From positions 16,101-80,100 of the forward strand of contig NZ_FCOG02000032.1 in the NCBI RefSeq assembly GCF_001544975.2: 64,000 nucleotides of DNA. Reading direction: 5' to 3'. Made by a program: the position numbers and the translations under genes. The notes beneath the pieces were generated by a model. The model searched no databases. It saw nothing but the letters and a program-made list of their open reading frames with translations, and was not told the DNA's origin. This DNA is from Caballeronia arationis (lineage in GTDB: Bacteria; Pseudomonadota; Gammaproteobacteria; Burkholderiales; Burkholderiaceae). The stretch's first letter is position 1. Every line of letters begins with the position of its first letter. Positions 18,144 through 26,502 of this stretch are shown here, piece by piece.

Positions 18144-18253
18144 CTTGCGCCGTCTATATTGGAACGGCGCAAGACCGAACGACGGTCGGAACGCAGTCGA
18201 ACGGCGGCGCACGCCGCTACTTGCATCGGTAACTTGCACCGCGAGTTTGCATC
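18144..18253 (+). promoter_or_regulatory. Hairpin and three 13-bp-spaced TTGCA repeats before smoE
   Basis: The 361-bp gap between the dehydrogenase and smoE (18075-18435) holds no recognisable gene. It contains a 10-bp perfect inverted repeat (CTTGCGCCGT 18144-18153 with ACGGCGCAAG 18164-18173) without a T-run. It also has three direct copies of TTGCA at 18221, 18234 and 18247, exactly 13 bases apart, two continuing as TTGCATC and one as TTGCACC. These could be a second regulator-binding array or an internal promoter region. No function is demonstrated. Confidence 0.4.
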
Positions 18254-18435
18254 ATCAGGCAGCTTTGCCGGCAACACGTACAGGGAGTCGCAACGCTATG
18301 CGCCTCATGCACGCCGAGGCGCGTGAATACGCATCAGGCCAACCCACACTATCCATAACCAACCGCATCGAGCCTGCAAACAGGCAAGCCACGCAGCACG
18401 AGTGCCCGTGCTCACGAAAAAGGAGACGAAACAAC

Positions 18436-19797
18436 ATGAAACGCGCCCAATTCAACGTTCGAGCATTGCAGGGCCGCACGACGGCTGCCCGCACGCTCGC
18501 CCTTGCCGCCTTCGCCGCTGCCGCGCTCGGTTCCATGACAGCGAAGGCCGCCACGACCGTCACGGTCGCCACGCTGAACAATCCGGACATGATCGAGCTG
18601 AAGAAGCTCTCCCCGGCGTTCGAAAAAGCGAATCCCGACATCCAGCTCAAGTGGGTGATTCTGGAGGAGAACGTACTGCGCCAGCGCGCCACGACCGACA
18701 TCACGACCAACAGCGGCCAGTTCGACGTGGTGACGATCGGCACCTATGAAGCGCCGCTGTGGGGCAAGCGCGGCTGGCTCTCGCCGATCAGCGGCCTGCC
18801 CGCGTCCTACGATCTCGACGACGTCGTGAAGACCGCCCGCGACGGTCTCTCGTACAGTGGCCAGCTGTACGCGCTGCCGTTCTATGTCGAAAGCTCGATG
18901 ACCTACTACCGCAAGGACCTGTTCCAGGCGGCCGGTCTCAAGATGCCCGATCAGCCGACCTACGACCAGATCAAGCAGTTCGCCGACAAGCTCACCGACA
19001 AGTCGAAAGGTCAGTACGGCATCTGCCTGCGCGGCAAGGCGGGCTGGGGCGAGAACATGGCGTTCGTGTCGACGGTGGTGAACACCTACGGCGGCCGCTG
19101 GTTCGATGAAAACTGGAAAGCCCAGCTCGACTCGCCCGAGTGGCAGAAGGCGGTCAGCTTCTATGCGGACCTCCTGAAGAGCGACGGCCCTCCGGGAGCC
19201 AGCTCGAACGGCTTCAATGAAAACCTCACGCTGATGTCCTCGGGCAAGTGCGCAATGTGGATCGACGCGACGGTCGCTGCCGGCATGCTCTACAACAAGG
19301 CGCAGTCGCAGGTGGCCGACAAGATCGGCTTCGCTGCGGCGCCGGTCGCGGTGACGCCGAAGGGTTCGCACTGGCTGTGGTCGTGGTCGCTCGCGATCCC
19401 GAAGACGTCGAAGTCGCAGGACGCGGCGAAGAAGTTCATCGCGTGGGCGACGTCGAAGGAATACATCGAGATGGTCGGCAAGGACGAAGGCTGGGCGTCG
19501 GTGCCCCCCGGCACGCGCAAGTCGACTTACGCGCGTCCCGAGTACAAGCAGGCAGCGCCGTTCGGCGACTTCGTGCTGAAGGCGATCGAATCGGCCGATC
19601 CGAACGATGCGTCGCTGAAGAAGGTGCCTTATAGCGGCATCCAGTTCGTCGGCATTCCGGAGTTCCAGTCGTTCGGGACCGTCGTCGGGCAGTCGATCGC
19701 GGGCGTCGTGGCCGGCCAGACTACCGTCGATGCTGCACTGAAGGCCGGCAACGCCACCGCCGACCGGGCGGTGAAGCAGGCGGGTTACCAGAAATAA
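18436..19797 (+). CDS. smoE: Polyol ABC transporter substrate-binding protein
   Basis: This 453-residue periplasmic binding protein belongs to the sorbitol/mannitol (SmoE/MtlE) group of the CUT1 family. An N-terminal signal peptide ends around MTAKAA. The mature protein begins with the group-typical TTVTVATLNNPDMIELKKLSPAFE and continues with EENVLRQRATTDITT and FDVVTIGTYEAPLWGKRGWL. The ATG at 18436 has AGGAG upstream; earlier in-frame codons lack signal features. It is followed by the two permeases, HAD protein and ATPase. A strong stem-loop after the gene fits the usual higher expression of binding proteins over the membrane subunits. Confidence 0.92.
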   Translation: MKRAQFNVRALQGRTTAARTLALAAFAAAALGSMTAKAATTVTVATLNNPDMIELKKLSPAFEKANPDIQLKWVILEENVLRQRATTDITTNSGQFDVVTIGTYEAPLWGKRGWLSPISGLPASYDLDDVVKTARDGLSYSGQLYALPFYVESSMTYYRKDLFQAAGLKMPDQPTYDQIKQFADKLTDKSKGQYGICLRGKAGWGENMAFVSTVVNTYGGRWFDENWKAQLDSPEWQKAVSFYADLLKSDGPPGASSNGFNENLTLMSSGKCAMWIDATVAAGMLYNKAQSQVADKIGFAAAPVAVTPKGSHWLWSWSLAIPKTSKSQDAAKKFIAWATSKEYIEMVGKDEGWASVPPGTRKSTYARPEYKQAAPFGDFVLKAIESADPNDASLKKVPYSGIQFVGIPEFQSFGTVVGQSIAGVVAGQTTVDAALKAGNATADRAVKQAGYQK

Positions 19798-19832
19798 GTA
19801 CGGAAGTCGTTGCTGTAACCCAACGCAGTGAA

Positions 19833-19869
19833 GCGGGCCGCGCACGACTGAGAGCGCGGCGAGGCCCGC
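19833..19869 (+). other. Stem-loop between smoE and smoF (mRNA processing/attenuation candidate)
   Basis: In the 96-base gap, GCGGGCC (19833-19839) pairs with GGCCCGC (19863-19869). An alternative inner pairing, CCGCGC with GCGCGG, is also possible. There is no T-run, so it is more likely an mRNA-stabilising or partially terminating structure that favours smoE over smoF, as is common after binding-protein genes. Confidence 0.45.
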
Positions 19870-19893
19870 GCATCATCGAGAGGTGACACGATC

Positions 19894-20829
19894 ATGAGTC
19901 AACTGAATCCCCCCATGACGGACCACTACGCCGAGTCTGCCGCCGAGCGCGACAAGCGCCGCGCGAAGTCGGTCCGCTGGCTCATCACGCCGTCGACCGG
20001 ACTGCTGTTCCTGTGGATGGCGATCCCGCTCGCGATGACGATCTGGTATTCGTTCTCGCGCTACAACCTGCTCAATCCCGATGTCAAAGGATTCGCCGGC
20101 TTTGACAACTATCATTTCCTCGCCACCGACCCGGCGTTCGGCCCCTCGATCGGCCACACGCTGACGCTGATCGGCTCGGTACTTGCGATCACCGTGATCG
20201 GCGGCGTGCTGCTCGCGGTGCTGTTCGACCGCAAGTTCATCGGCCAGGGCATCGCGCGGCTGCTCGTGATCGCGCCGTTCTTCGTGATGCCGACCGTCAG
20301 CGCGCTGATCTGGAAGAACATGATCCTGCATCCGGTGTATGGGCTCATCGCGCAGGGCATGCTCGCGCTCGGCATGCAGCCGATCGACTGGTTCGCGCAG
20401 TATCCGCTCTTCGCGGTGATCATCATCGTGGCGTGGCAGTGGCTGCCGTTCGCGTTCCTGATCCTCTTCACGGCCATTCAATCGCTCGACCAGGAACAGA
20501 AGGAAGCCGCACGCATCGACGGCGCGGGTCCGTTCGCGATGTTCTTCTTCATCACGCTGCCGCACCTGAAGCGCGCGATCGCGGTCGTGGTGATGATGGA
20601 AACCATTTTCCTGCTGTCGATCTTCGCTGAGATCTACACCACGACGGGCGGCGGTCCCGGCACCGCGACGACCAATCTGTCGTACCTGATCTACGCGCTC
20701 GGCCTGCAGCAATTCGACGTCGGCCTCGCGTCCGCCGGCGGCATTCTCGCGGTCGTATTGGCGAACATCGTCGCGTTCTTCCTCGTGCGGATGCTCGCGA
20801 AGAACCTGAAAGGGGAGTACGAGTCATGA
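19894..20829 (+). CDS. smoF: Polyol ABC transporter permease (first subunit)
   Basis: This 311-residue CUT1-family inner-membrane subunit is of the MalF/SmoF type. It has six predicted helices, beginning with STGLLFLWMAIPLAMTIWYSF, and the EAA loop contacting the ATPase (QKEAARIDGAGPFAMFFFITLPHLK). AGGTGA lies before the ATG. Its stop overlaps the start of the next permease (ATGA at 20826-20829), so the two permeases are co-translated. It should form the translocation channel with the SmoG subunit and be driven by SmoK. Confidence 0.92.
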   Translation: MSQLNPPMTDHYAESAAERDKRRAKSVRWLITPSTGLLFLWMAIPLAMTIWYSFSRYNLLNPDVKGFAGFDNYHFLATDPAFGPSIGHTLTLIGSVLAITVIGGVLLAVLFDRKFIGQGIARLLVIAPFFVMPTVSALIWKNMILHPVYGLIAQGMLALGMQPIDWFAQYPLFAVIIIVAWQWLPFAFLILFTAIQSLDQEQKEAARIDGAGPFAMFFFITLPHLKRAIAVVVMMETIFLLSIFAEIYTTTGGGPGTATTNLSYLIYALGLQQFDVGLASAGGILAVVLANIVAFFLVRMLAKNLKGEYES

Positions 20830-21674
20830 GCCATCCCGTTACCGCAACCACTTCCGTGCCGGTCCTGGACACGGTCAAGCGCGCCATCCCGGGCATCTTC
20901 GCGTGGTTCTTTGCGATCCTGCTGTTCTTCCCGATCTTCTGGATGACCATCACGGCGTTCAAGACCGAGCAGCAGGCGTATGCGTCGTCGCTGTTCTTCA
21001 CGCCGACGCTGGAGAGTTTTCGCGAAGTGCTCGCGCGCAGCAACTACTTCGGCTTCGCCCTGAACTCGGTGCTGATTTCGCTCGGCGTCACCGTGCTGTG
21101 CCTCGTGCTCGCCGTCCCGTGCGCCTACGCGATGGCCTTCTTCCCGACCCGGAAGACGCAGAAAGTGCTGCTGTGGATGCTGTCGACCAAGATGATGCCG
21201 TCGGTCGGCGTGCTGGTGCCGATCTACCTGCTGTGGAAGAACACGGGTCTCCTCGACACCGTGACCGGTCTCATCATCGTCTATACGCTCATCAACCTGC
21301 CGATTGCCGTGTGGATGGCGTTCACGTACTTCAATGAAGTGCCGCGCGACATTCTCGAAGCAGGGCGCATCGACGGCGCGACGACCTGGCAGGAAATCGT
21401 CTACCTGCTGATGCCGATGTCGCTGCCGGGACTCGCATCGACGGGCCTCCTGCTCGTGATCCTCTCGTGGAACGAGGCGTTCTGGAGCATCAACCTGTCG
21501 AGTTCGAACGCGGCGCCGCTGACAGTGTTCATCGCGTCGTATTCGAGCCCTGAAGGGCTGTTCTGGGCGAAGCTCTCGGCGGCGTCGCTGCTCGCAGTCG
21601 CACCGATCCTGATCGTCGGCTGGCTGTCGCAGAAGCAACTCGTGCGCGGTCTGACCTTCGGCGCCGTGAAGTGA
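20826..21674 (+). CDS. smoG: Polyol ABC transporter permease (second subunit)
   Basis: This 282-residue CUT1-family permease is of the MalG/SmoG type. It starts within the smoF stop and has six predicted helices. The EAA loop reads ILEAGRIDGATTWQEIVYLLMPMSLPG. The C-terminus (KQLVRGLTFGAVK) is typical of this subunit. It pairs with SmoF in the membrane. The downstream HAD gene begins 10 bases after its stop, so the operon continues without a break. Confidence 0.92.
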   Translation: MSHPVTATTSVPVLDTVKRAIPGIFAWFFAILLFFPIFWMTITAFKTEQQAYASSLFFTPTLESFREVLARSNYFGFALNSVLISLGVTVLCLVLAVPCAYAMAFFPTRKTQKVLLWMLSTKMMPSVGVLVPIYLLWKNTGLLDTVTGLIIVYTLINLPIAVWMAFTYFNEVPRDILEAGRIDGATTWQEIVYLLMPMSLPGLASTGLLLVILSWNEAFWSINLSSSNAAPLTVFIASYSSPEGLFWAKLSAASLLAVAPILIVGWLSQKQLVRGLTFGAVK

Positions 21675-21684
21675 GGCCGGCCTC

Positions 21685-22401
21685 GTGGACCTGAACCTCA
21701 CTTCAAGCCCGGCCGAGCACGCGGATCGCCTGATGATCTGCGACTGCGACGGCGTGCTGATCGACAGCGAGGCCGTCGCGGGCCGGGTGCTGGTGGAAGA
21801 ACTGCACGCGCTCTGGCCGGGCGTCGATGTCGAGCCGGTCGTGATGCCGCTGCTCGGCCTACGGATCGAAGGCGTGCTCGCGGGCACGGCCGACACGCTC
21901 AATCGCACGCTGACGCACGAGCAGATCGACGCCATCCGCCGCGCGGTCGAGGCGGCGGCCGTAGAGGCACCGCCCGTCGCGGGCATTGCCGAGGCGCTGG
22001 CAGCAATCCCACTGAGGAAGGCGTGTGCGAGCAACAGCTTCACGCCGTATGTCGAGACTGTGCTCAAGCGCACGGGCCTCGTGCGCTTCTTCGGCGAGCG
22101 GCGGTTCTGCGCGGACATGGTCGAAAACCCCAAGCCCGCGCCCGACGTCTACCTGGCCGCGGCACGCACGCTCAGGGTGTCGACGGCGCACTGCCTGGTG
22201 GTCGAGGACAGCGTGACGGGCGTCACCGCGGCGACGGCGGCGGGCATGGCGGTGCTCGGCTTCATCGGCGGCGGGCACGCGACGGAGGGACAAATCGATG
22301 CGCTGCGGCGCGCGGGCGCGAGCGTCGTCTTTGATGACATGAAGCGGCTGCCCGCGCTCGTCGGCGAGTGGTTGCAGAACGCGACTTTCGAAATTCGTTA
22401 G
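21685..22401 (+). CDS. HAD-superfamily phosphatase in the polyol operon
   Basis: This 238-residue haloacid-dehalogenase hydrolase (subfamily I, beta-phosphoglucomutase/phosphatase-like) has the nucleophile motif CDCDGVLIDSE, the motif II serine in KACASNSF, the motif III lysine in ENPKPAPDVY and the acidic motif IV VVEDSVTGV. The GTG at 21685 is preferred because GTGAGG precedes it at good spacing; an ATG at 21733 would begin right at motif I and lacks a ribosome site. Between the permeases and the ATPase, it may dephosphorylate a sugar or polyol phosphate formed as a by-product. The substrate is unknown. Confidence 0.85.
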   Translation: MDLNLTSSPAEHADRLMICDCDGVLIDSEAVAGRVLVEELHALWPGVDVEPVVMPLLGLRIEGVLAGTADTLNRTLTHEQIDAIRRAVEAAAVEAPPVAGIAEALAAIPLRKACASNSFTPYVETVLKRTGLVRFFGERRFCADMVENPKPAPDVYLAAARTLRVSTAHCLVVEDSVTGVTAATAAGMAVLGFIGGGHATEGQIDALRRAGASVVFDDMKRLPALVGEWLQNATFEIR

Positions 22402-22467
22402 GGGCCGGGGCAACGGCCCCAATGGCCCTACTGGCCTTATCGGCACCGGATGCATGGGAGACACATC

Positions 22468-23589
22468 ATGGCAAGTCTGACCTTACGCGGCATCAACAAG
22501 CGCTACGAAGAAACCGAGGTGATGAAGAACGTCAACCTCGATATCAGCGACGGCGAGTTCGTCGTGTTCGTCGGCCCGAGCGGCTGCGGCAAGTCGACGC
22601 TGATGCGGATGATCGCGGGACTCGAGGACATCAGCGCCGGCGATCTGATGATCGACGGCACGCGCGTGAACGAACTGCCGCCCGCGAAGCGCGGCATCGC
22701 GATGGTGTTCCAGTCGTATGCGCTTTATCCGCACATGACGCTCTACGACAACATGGCGTTCGGCCTCAAGCTCGCGGGCGAGAAGAAGCCCGCGATCGAC
22801 GCGGCGGTAAAGAACGCCGCGAAGATCCTGCACATCGACCACCTGCTCGACCGCAAGCCGAAGCAACTGTCGGGCGGACAGCGGCAGCGCGTCGCGATCG
22901 GTCGCGCGATCACGCGCAAGCCGAAGGTCTTTCTCTTCGACGAGCCGCTCTCGAACCTCGACGCCGCGCTGCGCGTGAAGATGCGCCTCGAATTCGCTCG
23001 CCTGCACGACGAGCTCAAGACGACGATGATCTACGTGACGCACGACCAGGTCGAAGCGATGACGCTCGCGGACAAGATCGTCGTGCTCTCGGCGGGGAAT
23101 GTCGAACAGGTGGGCACGCCGAACCAGCTTTATCACGCGCCGGCGAACAAGTTCGTCGCGGGGTTCATCGGCTCGCCGAAGATGAATTTCCTGAACGGCA
23201 CGGTCACGCAGGTGATGACCGACGGCGTGCTCGTGAAGTACGCGACCGGCGAGACGCAACTGGTCGCGGTCGAGCCGGGGCCGGTGAAGGTCGGCGATGC
23301 GGTGACGGTCGGCATCCGGGGAGAACATCTGCACGCGGGCACGGCGGCGACCGTCGAGCATGGCGTGTCGAGCACGACGATGGCGGTCGAATCGCTCGGG
23401 GATGCGGCCTATCTCTATGCGGAGACGCCGGTCGCGCCGGACGGGCTGATCGCGCGGATTCCGCCGCTCGAACGGCACTCGCGCGGCGAGACGCTCAAGC
23501 TCGGCGCCACGCCGGAGCATTGCCATCTGTTCAACGCGGAAGGGCAGGCGTTCAAGAGGAAGATCATCGAGGTGTTGTCCGCGGCCTGA
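22468..23589 (+). CDS. smoK: Polyol ABC transporter ATP-binding protein
   Basis: This 373-residue ATPase is of the MalK/UgpC/SmoK type. Walker A is GPSGCGKST, the Q-loop is FQSYALYPHMT, the signature is LSGGQRQR, Walker B is VFLFDEPLSNLD and the H-loop is YVTHDQ. A C-terminal TOBE/OB regulatory domain follows from about residue 240 (FIGSPKMNFLNGTV, then GIRGEHL). The start at 22468 follows GGGAGA; six upstream in-frame codons are not conserved. It is the last gene of the operon and is followed by a terminator. It may energise more than one CUT1 importer. Confidence 0.93.
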   Translation: MASLTLRGINKRYEETEVMKNVNLDISDGEFVVFVGPSGCGKSTLMRMIAGLEDISAGDLMIDGTRVNELPPAKRGIAMVFQSYALYPHMTLYDNMAFGLKLAGEKKPAIDAAVKNAAKILHIDHLLDRKPKQLSGGQRQRVAIGRAITRKPKVFLFDEPLSNLDAALRVKMRLEFARLHDELKTTMIYVTHDQVEAMTLADKIVVLSAGNVEQVGTPNQLYHAPANKFVAGFIGSPKMNFLNGTVTQVMTDGVLVKYATGETQLVAVEPGPVKVGDAVTVGIRGEHLHAGTAATVEHGVSSTTMAVESLGDAAYLYAETPVAPDGLIARIPPLERHSRGETLKLGATPEHCHLFNAEGQAFKRKIIEVLSAA

Positions 23590-23651
23590 TGAGCGCGTGA
23601 AGCGCTGGTCGTTCGCCGACTTTCGGTGTCGAGCGGGGCTGAACAGGATCG

Positions 23652-23690
23652 AAGCGCCTGGACTGCATTGCGGCCAGGCGCTTTTGTCTT
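23652..23690 (+). terminator. Terminator after smoK
   Basis: A 10-bp stem (AAGCGCCTGG 23652-23661 with CCAGGCGCTT 23674-23683) is followed by TTTTGTCTT, 60 bases beyond the smoK stop. It closes the plus-strand polyol operon. Confidence 0.8.
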
Positions 23691-23792
23691 CTGTTCCGCA
23701 TTCAGCCATGCTGCGAGAGCGCAATGCGGCGCCGCATCCATGGAGCAAGGCCCGAAGCGCACCTTTTGCAAAGGGTGCAAACCATGGGCGCC

Positions 23793-24740
23793 TCACGCCT
23801 CCAGCGCTGCCCTCGCGCAAAGCTCGTCGGTCACGAGCCCCGACAGCCATTTGCCCTTCAGCGTCGCGATCAATGCTTCCCGCTTTCTCTGTCCGCCTGC
23901 AAACCCGATCGTCGGGCGCTTTGGCGGCGTATCCAGCCGCAGGCTCGTCACTCGCGCGCCCGTCGTCGAATTTACCCGCGCGCCGTCGGCATCGATCGGC
24001 AGGCCGAGCAGTTCCGCCACCGCGCCCGCCTGCATCAGCTCCTTCACTTCGGCCGACGTGATGAACCCGTCCTCATGCAGCGGACAGTTGATCCCCACGT
24101 TGCCGATCCCGACGAACGCCACATCGGCCTTCTGCGCGAGCGCATCGACGATTCGATAAAGCCGGTGATTGCACCACTGCGCGCGCTCGGCTTCGTTGTC
24201 GGCCATGAGCGGCGCGGGCAGCATGAAGTGCTTGCCGCCGGTCTTCTCGGAAAGATGTTGCGCGACGTCGTAGCGATTCGACGATCCATCGTGCGCAATC
24301 GCGCCCACCATCGACACGAGCCGATGCTGCGGCCGGTCGAGTTGCCCGATCTGCGCGACGGCGGCCTTCAGCGTCCGGCCGCTGCTGATCGACACGACGA
24401 GCGGCTTTTCCTCGACGAGAAAGCGTTCCATCACCTGCGCCCCCGCGACGGCGAGCTTGCGGTCGACCTGCTCGCTGGTATCGCCGTCGATGGGCACGAC
24501 TTCGCACATCGAAAGCCCGTAGCGCTTCGACAACTGCGCCGCAAGCGAAAGGCAATCGGCGATCTGATGATCGACGCGCACGCGGATCAGATTCTTCTCG
24601 ACCGCAAACGCGACGAGCCGCTGCGCGACCGGCCGCGAAATCTGCAGTTTCTCGGCGATCTCGTTCTGCGTGTTGCCCGCGACGTAGTAGAGCCAGGCGG
24701 CTCGCGTCGCGAGATCGAGTTTTTCGTTGGACTTGGGCAC
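23793..24740 (-). CDS. SorC/DeoR-type sugar-binding transcriptional regulator
   Basis: This 315-residue protein has an N-terminal helix-turn-helix (GNTQNEIAEKLQISRPVAQRLVAFA) and a C-terminal SorC-type sugar-phosphate-binding Rossmann domain (VSISSGRTLKAAVAQI, VAFVGIGNVG, GFAGGQRKREAL). Such regulators respond to phosphorylated sugars. It is the last gene of dalD-xylB-regulator on the minus strand and faces smoK, and both polyol operons have the same 32-base promoter block. It is therefore the obvious candidate to control both. Whether it acts as activator or repressor, and its effector, are not determined by sequence. Confidence 0.88.
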   Translation of the reverse strand: MPKSNEKLDLATRAAWLYYVAGNTQNEIAEKLQISRPVAQRLVAFAVEKNLIRVRVDHQIADCLSLAAQLSKRYGLSMCEVVPIDGDTSEQVDRKLAVAGAQVMERFLVEEKPLVVSISSGRTLKAAVAQIGQLDRPQHRLVSMVGAIAHDGSSNRYDVAQHLSEKTGGKHFMLPAPLMADNEAERAQWCNHRLYRIVDALAQKADVAFVGIGNVGINCPLHEDGFITSAEVKELMQAGAVAELLGLPIDADGARVNSTTGARVTSLRLDTPPKRPTIGFAGGQRKREALIATLKGKWLSGLVTDELCARAALEA

Positions 24741-24876
24741 GGTGTCGTCGTTGTCGTTGCGCTCGCGCCGCCGAAGCGGGCGCTCACCTAGTTATTGTTA
24801 TTGTGCCTCGCGTGTGGCCGCGAGCGGCGGTCGGGCCGCCGTCAGATCGCGGCCGTGACGAATTCCGCTGCCCGGC

Positions 24877-26358
24877 TCACGCGAGCCGCGGACGCGCCGG
24901 ATCGAAAAGCGGCCGCACATGCTGATACAGCTCCCGGAAACCCTTCAAGCGTTGGCGAAGCAATTCATGTCGTTCCTGGTCAGGCCTGAACTCGTCCTTG
25001 ACGGGCGGTTTCGCGAGCACCGTCGCCGGATCGCCGCCCGCCGCGAGCCAGCCGAGCCGCGCCGCGCCGAGCGCCGCGCCTGTCTCGCCGCCGCCGTGCG
25101 TGCGGGTCGTCGTGTCGAGCGCGTCGGCAAACATCTGCCCCCAGTACGCACTGCGCGCGCCGCCACCGAGGAGCGACAGCGCATGCGCCTCCGTGCCGCC
25201 CGAGCGCAACGCGTCGAGGCCGTCGGTGAGCGCGAGCGTCACGCCTTCCAGCACAGAATAGCCGAGCAGGGCGCGGTCGGTCGCGTGCGTCATGCCGAAG
25301 AACACGCCCTGCGCGAACGGATCGTTGTGCGGCGTGCGCTCGCCGCTCAGGTACGGCAAGAAGAGCGGAGCGATGGCCGTCGATTCCGGCCCGAGCGCGG
25401 CGATTTCGGCGAGCAGTGTCGGTTCGTCGGTGGAGGTGAGCTTGCAGACCCAGCGCAGGCAGCTCGCCGCCGAGAGGATCACGCTCATCTGGTGCCAGCG
25501 GTCGGGAATCGCGTGGCAGAACGCGTGCACCGCCGACGCGGGATTCGGCCGGAAGCGGTCGCCGACCACGCACAGCACGCCCGACGTTCCGAGCGACAGG
25601 AAGCCGTCGCCCGGTTCGGTCGCGCCGATGCCGATCGCGCTCGCGGCGTTGTCGCCGCCGCCTGCCGCGACGATCACGCCGTCATGCAGGCCCAGCTCGC
25701 GCGCGAGTTCGGGAAGCAGCGTGCCGGACGGCTCGCTGCCTTCGGCTAGCGCGGGCATTTGCGCACGCGACATGTCGCAGGCGGCGAGCAACTCGTCGGA
25801 CCAGTCACGGCGGGCGACGTCGAGCCAGAGCGTGCCGGCCGCATCCGATGGATCGGAAACCTTCGTGCCCGTCAGGTGCAGGCGCAGATAGTCCTTAGGC
25901 AACAGCACGCAAGCGGTCTGCCGGAAGATTTCCGGCTCGTTGTGCGCGACCCAGAGCAGCTTCGGCGCGGTGAAGCCGGGCATCGCGAGATTGCCCGCGA
26001 TGCGATGCAGTTCCGGCGCGCGCTCGGTGAGTTCCGCGCATTCCTTGTCGCTGCGCATGTCGTTCCAGAGGATCGCGGGACGCAGCACGCGATCGTTCGA
26101 ATCGAGCAGCACGGCGCCGTGCATCTGCCCCGAGAGGCCGATGCCGCGCACTTGCGCGAACTCGTCCGGAAACTTCTCGCGCAAGGCGAAGAGCGCGGTG
26201 CGCGTGCCTTCCCACCAGTCGAGCGGATTCTGTTCCGCCCAGCGCGGCTTCGGCCGGGACACGGAGAACGGCGTGCCCGCCGTGCCGATCACGCTGCCGT
26301 CGCTCGCGAGCAGCAGGACTTTTACTTCGGAGGTGCCGAGGTCGATACCCAGATACAT
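24877..26358 (-). CDS. xylB: Xylulokinase
   Basis: This 493-residue FGGY kinase phosphorylates D-xylulose to D-xylulose 5-phosphate for the pentose phosphate pathway. The motifs are YLGIDLGTSEVKVLLL at the N-terminus, GIGLSGQMHGAVLLD, catalytic-Asp GGGDNAASAIG, FLPYLSGERTPHNDP and SLLGGGARSAYWGQM near the end. Length is typical of XylB. It lies between D-arabitol dehydrogenase, which makes D-xylulose, and the SorC regulator, with gaps of about 140 bases. This is the pathway-dedicated xylulokinase; the one at 8461 is a separate paralogue. Confidence 0.94.
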   Translation of the reverse strand: MYLGIDLGTSEVKVLLLASDGSVIGTAGTPFSVSRPKPRWAEQNPLDWWEGTRTALFALREKFPDEFAQVRGIGLSGQMHGAVLLDSNDRVLRPAILWNDMRSDKECAELTERAPELHRIAGNLAMPGFTAPKLLWVAHNEPEIFRQTACVLLPKDYLRLHLTGTKVSDPSDAAGTLWLDVARRDWSDELLAACDMSRAQMPALAEGSEPSGTLLPELARELGLHDGVIVAAGGGDNAASAIGIGATEPGDGFLSLGTSGVLCVVGDRFRPNPASAVHAFCHAIPDRWHQMSVILSAASCLRWVCKLTSTDEPTLLAEIAALGPESTAIAPLFLPYLSGERTPHNDPFAQGVFFGMTHATDRALLGYSVLEGVTLALTDGLDALRSGGTEAHALSLLGGGARSAYWGQMFADALDTTTRTHGGGETGAALGAARLGWLAAGGDPATVLAKPPVKDEFRPDQERHELLRQRLKGFRELYQHVRPLFDPARPRLA

Positions 26359-26502
26359 GAACGAACCCTTATCGAAGGCGAAAGGCGATGGTGGAAGCCG
26401 CGACCCGCTAATGTAGCGCCGCGTCCCGCGTTACGCCATGAGCATTAGAACGGAGCCCGCAGGCTCCGCTTGCCGGTGTGAGCGCCTGAAAGCGCGGGCG
26501 GA

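Noticed and set aside
23740..23792. A hairpin (GCACC...GGTGC) after the SorC regulator as a terminator
   Set aside because: The stem has a mismatch and there is no T-run on the minus strand.
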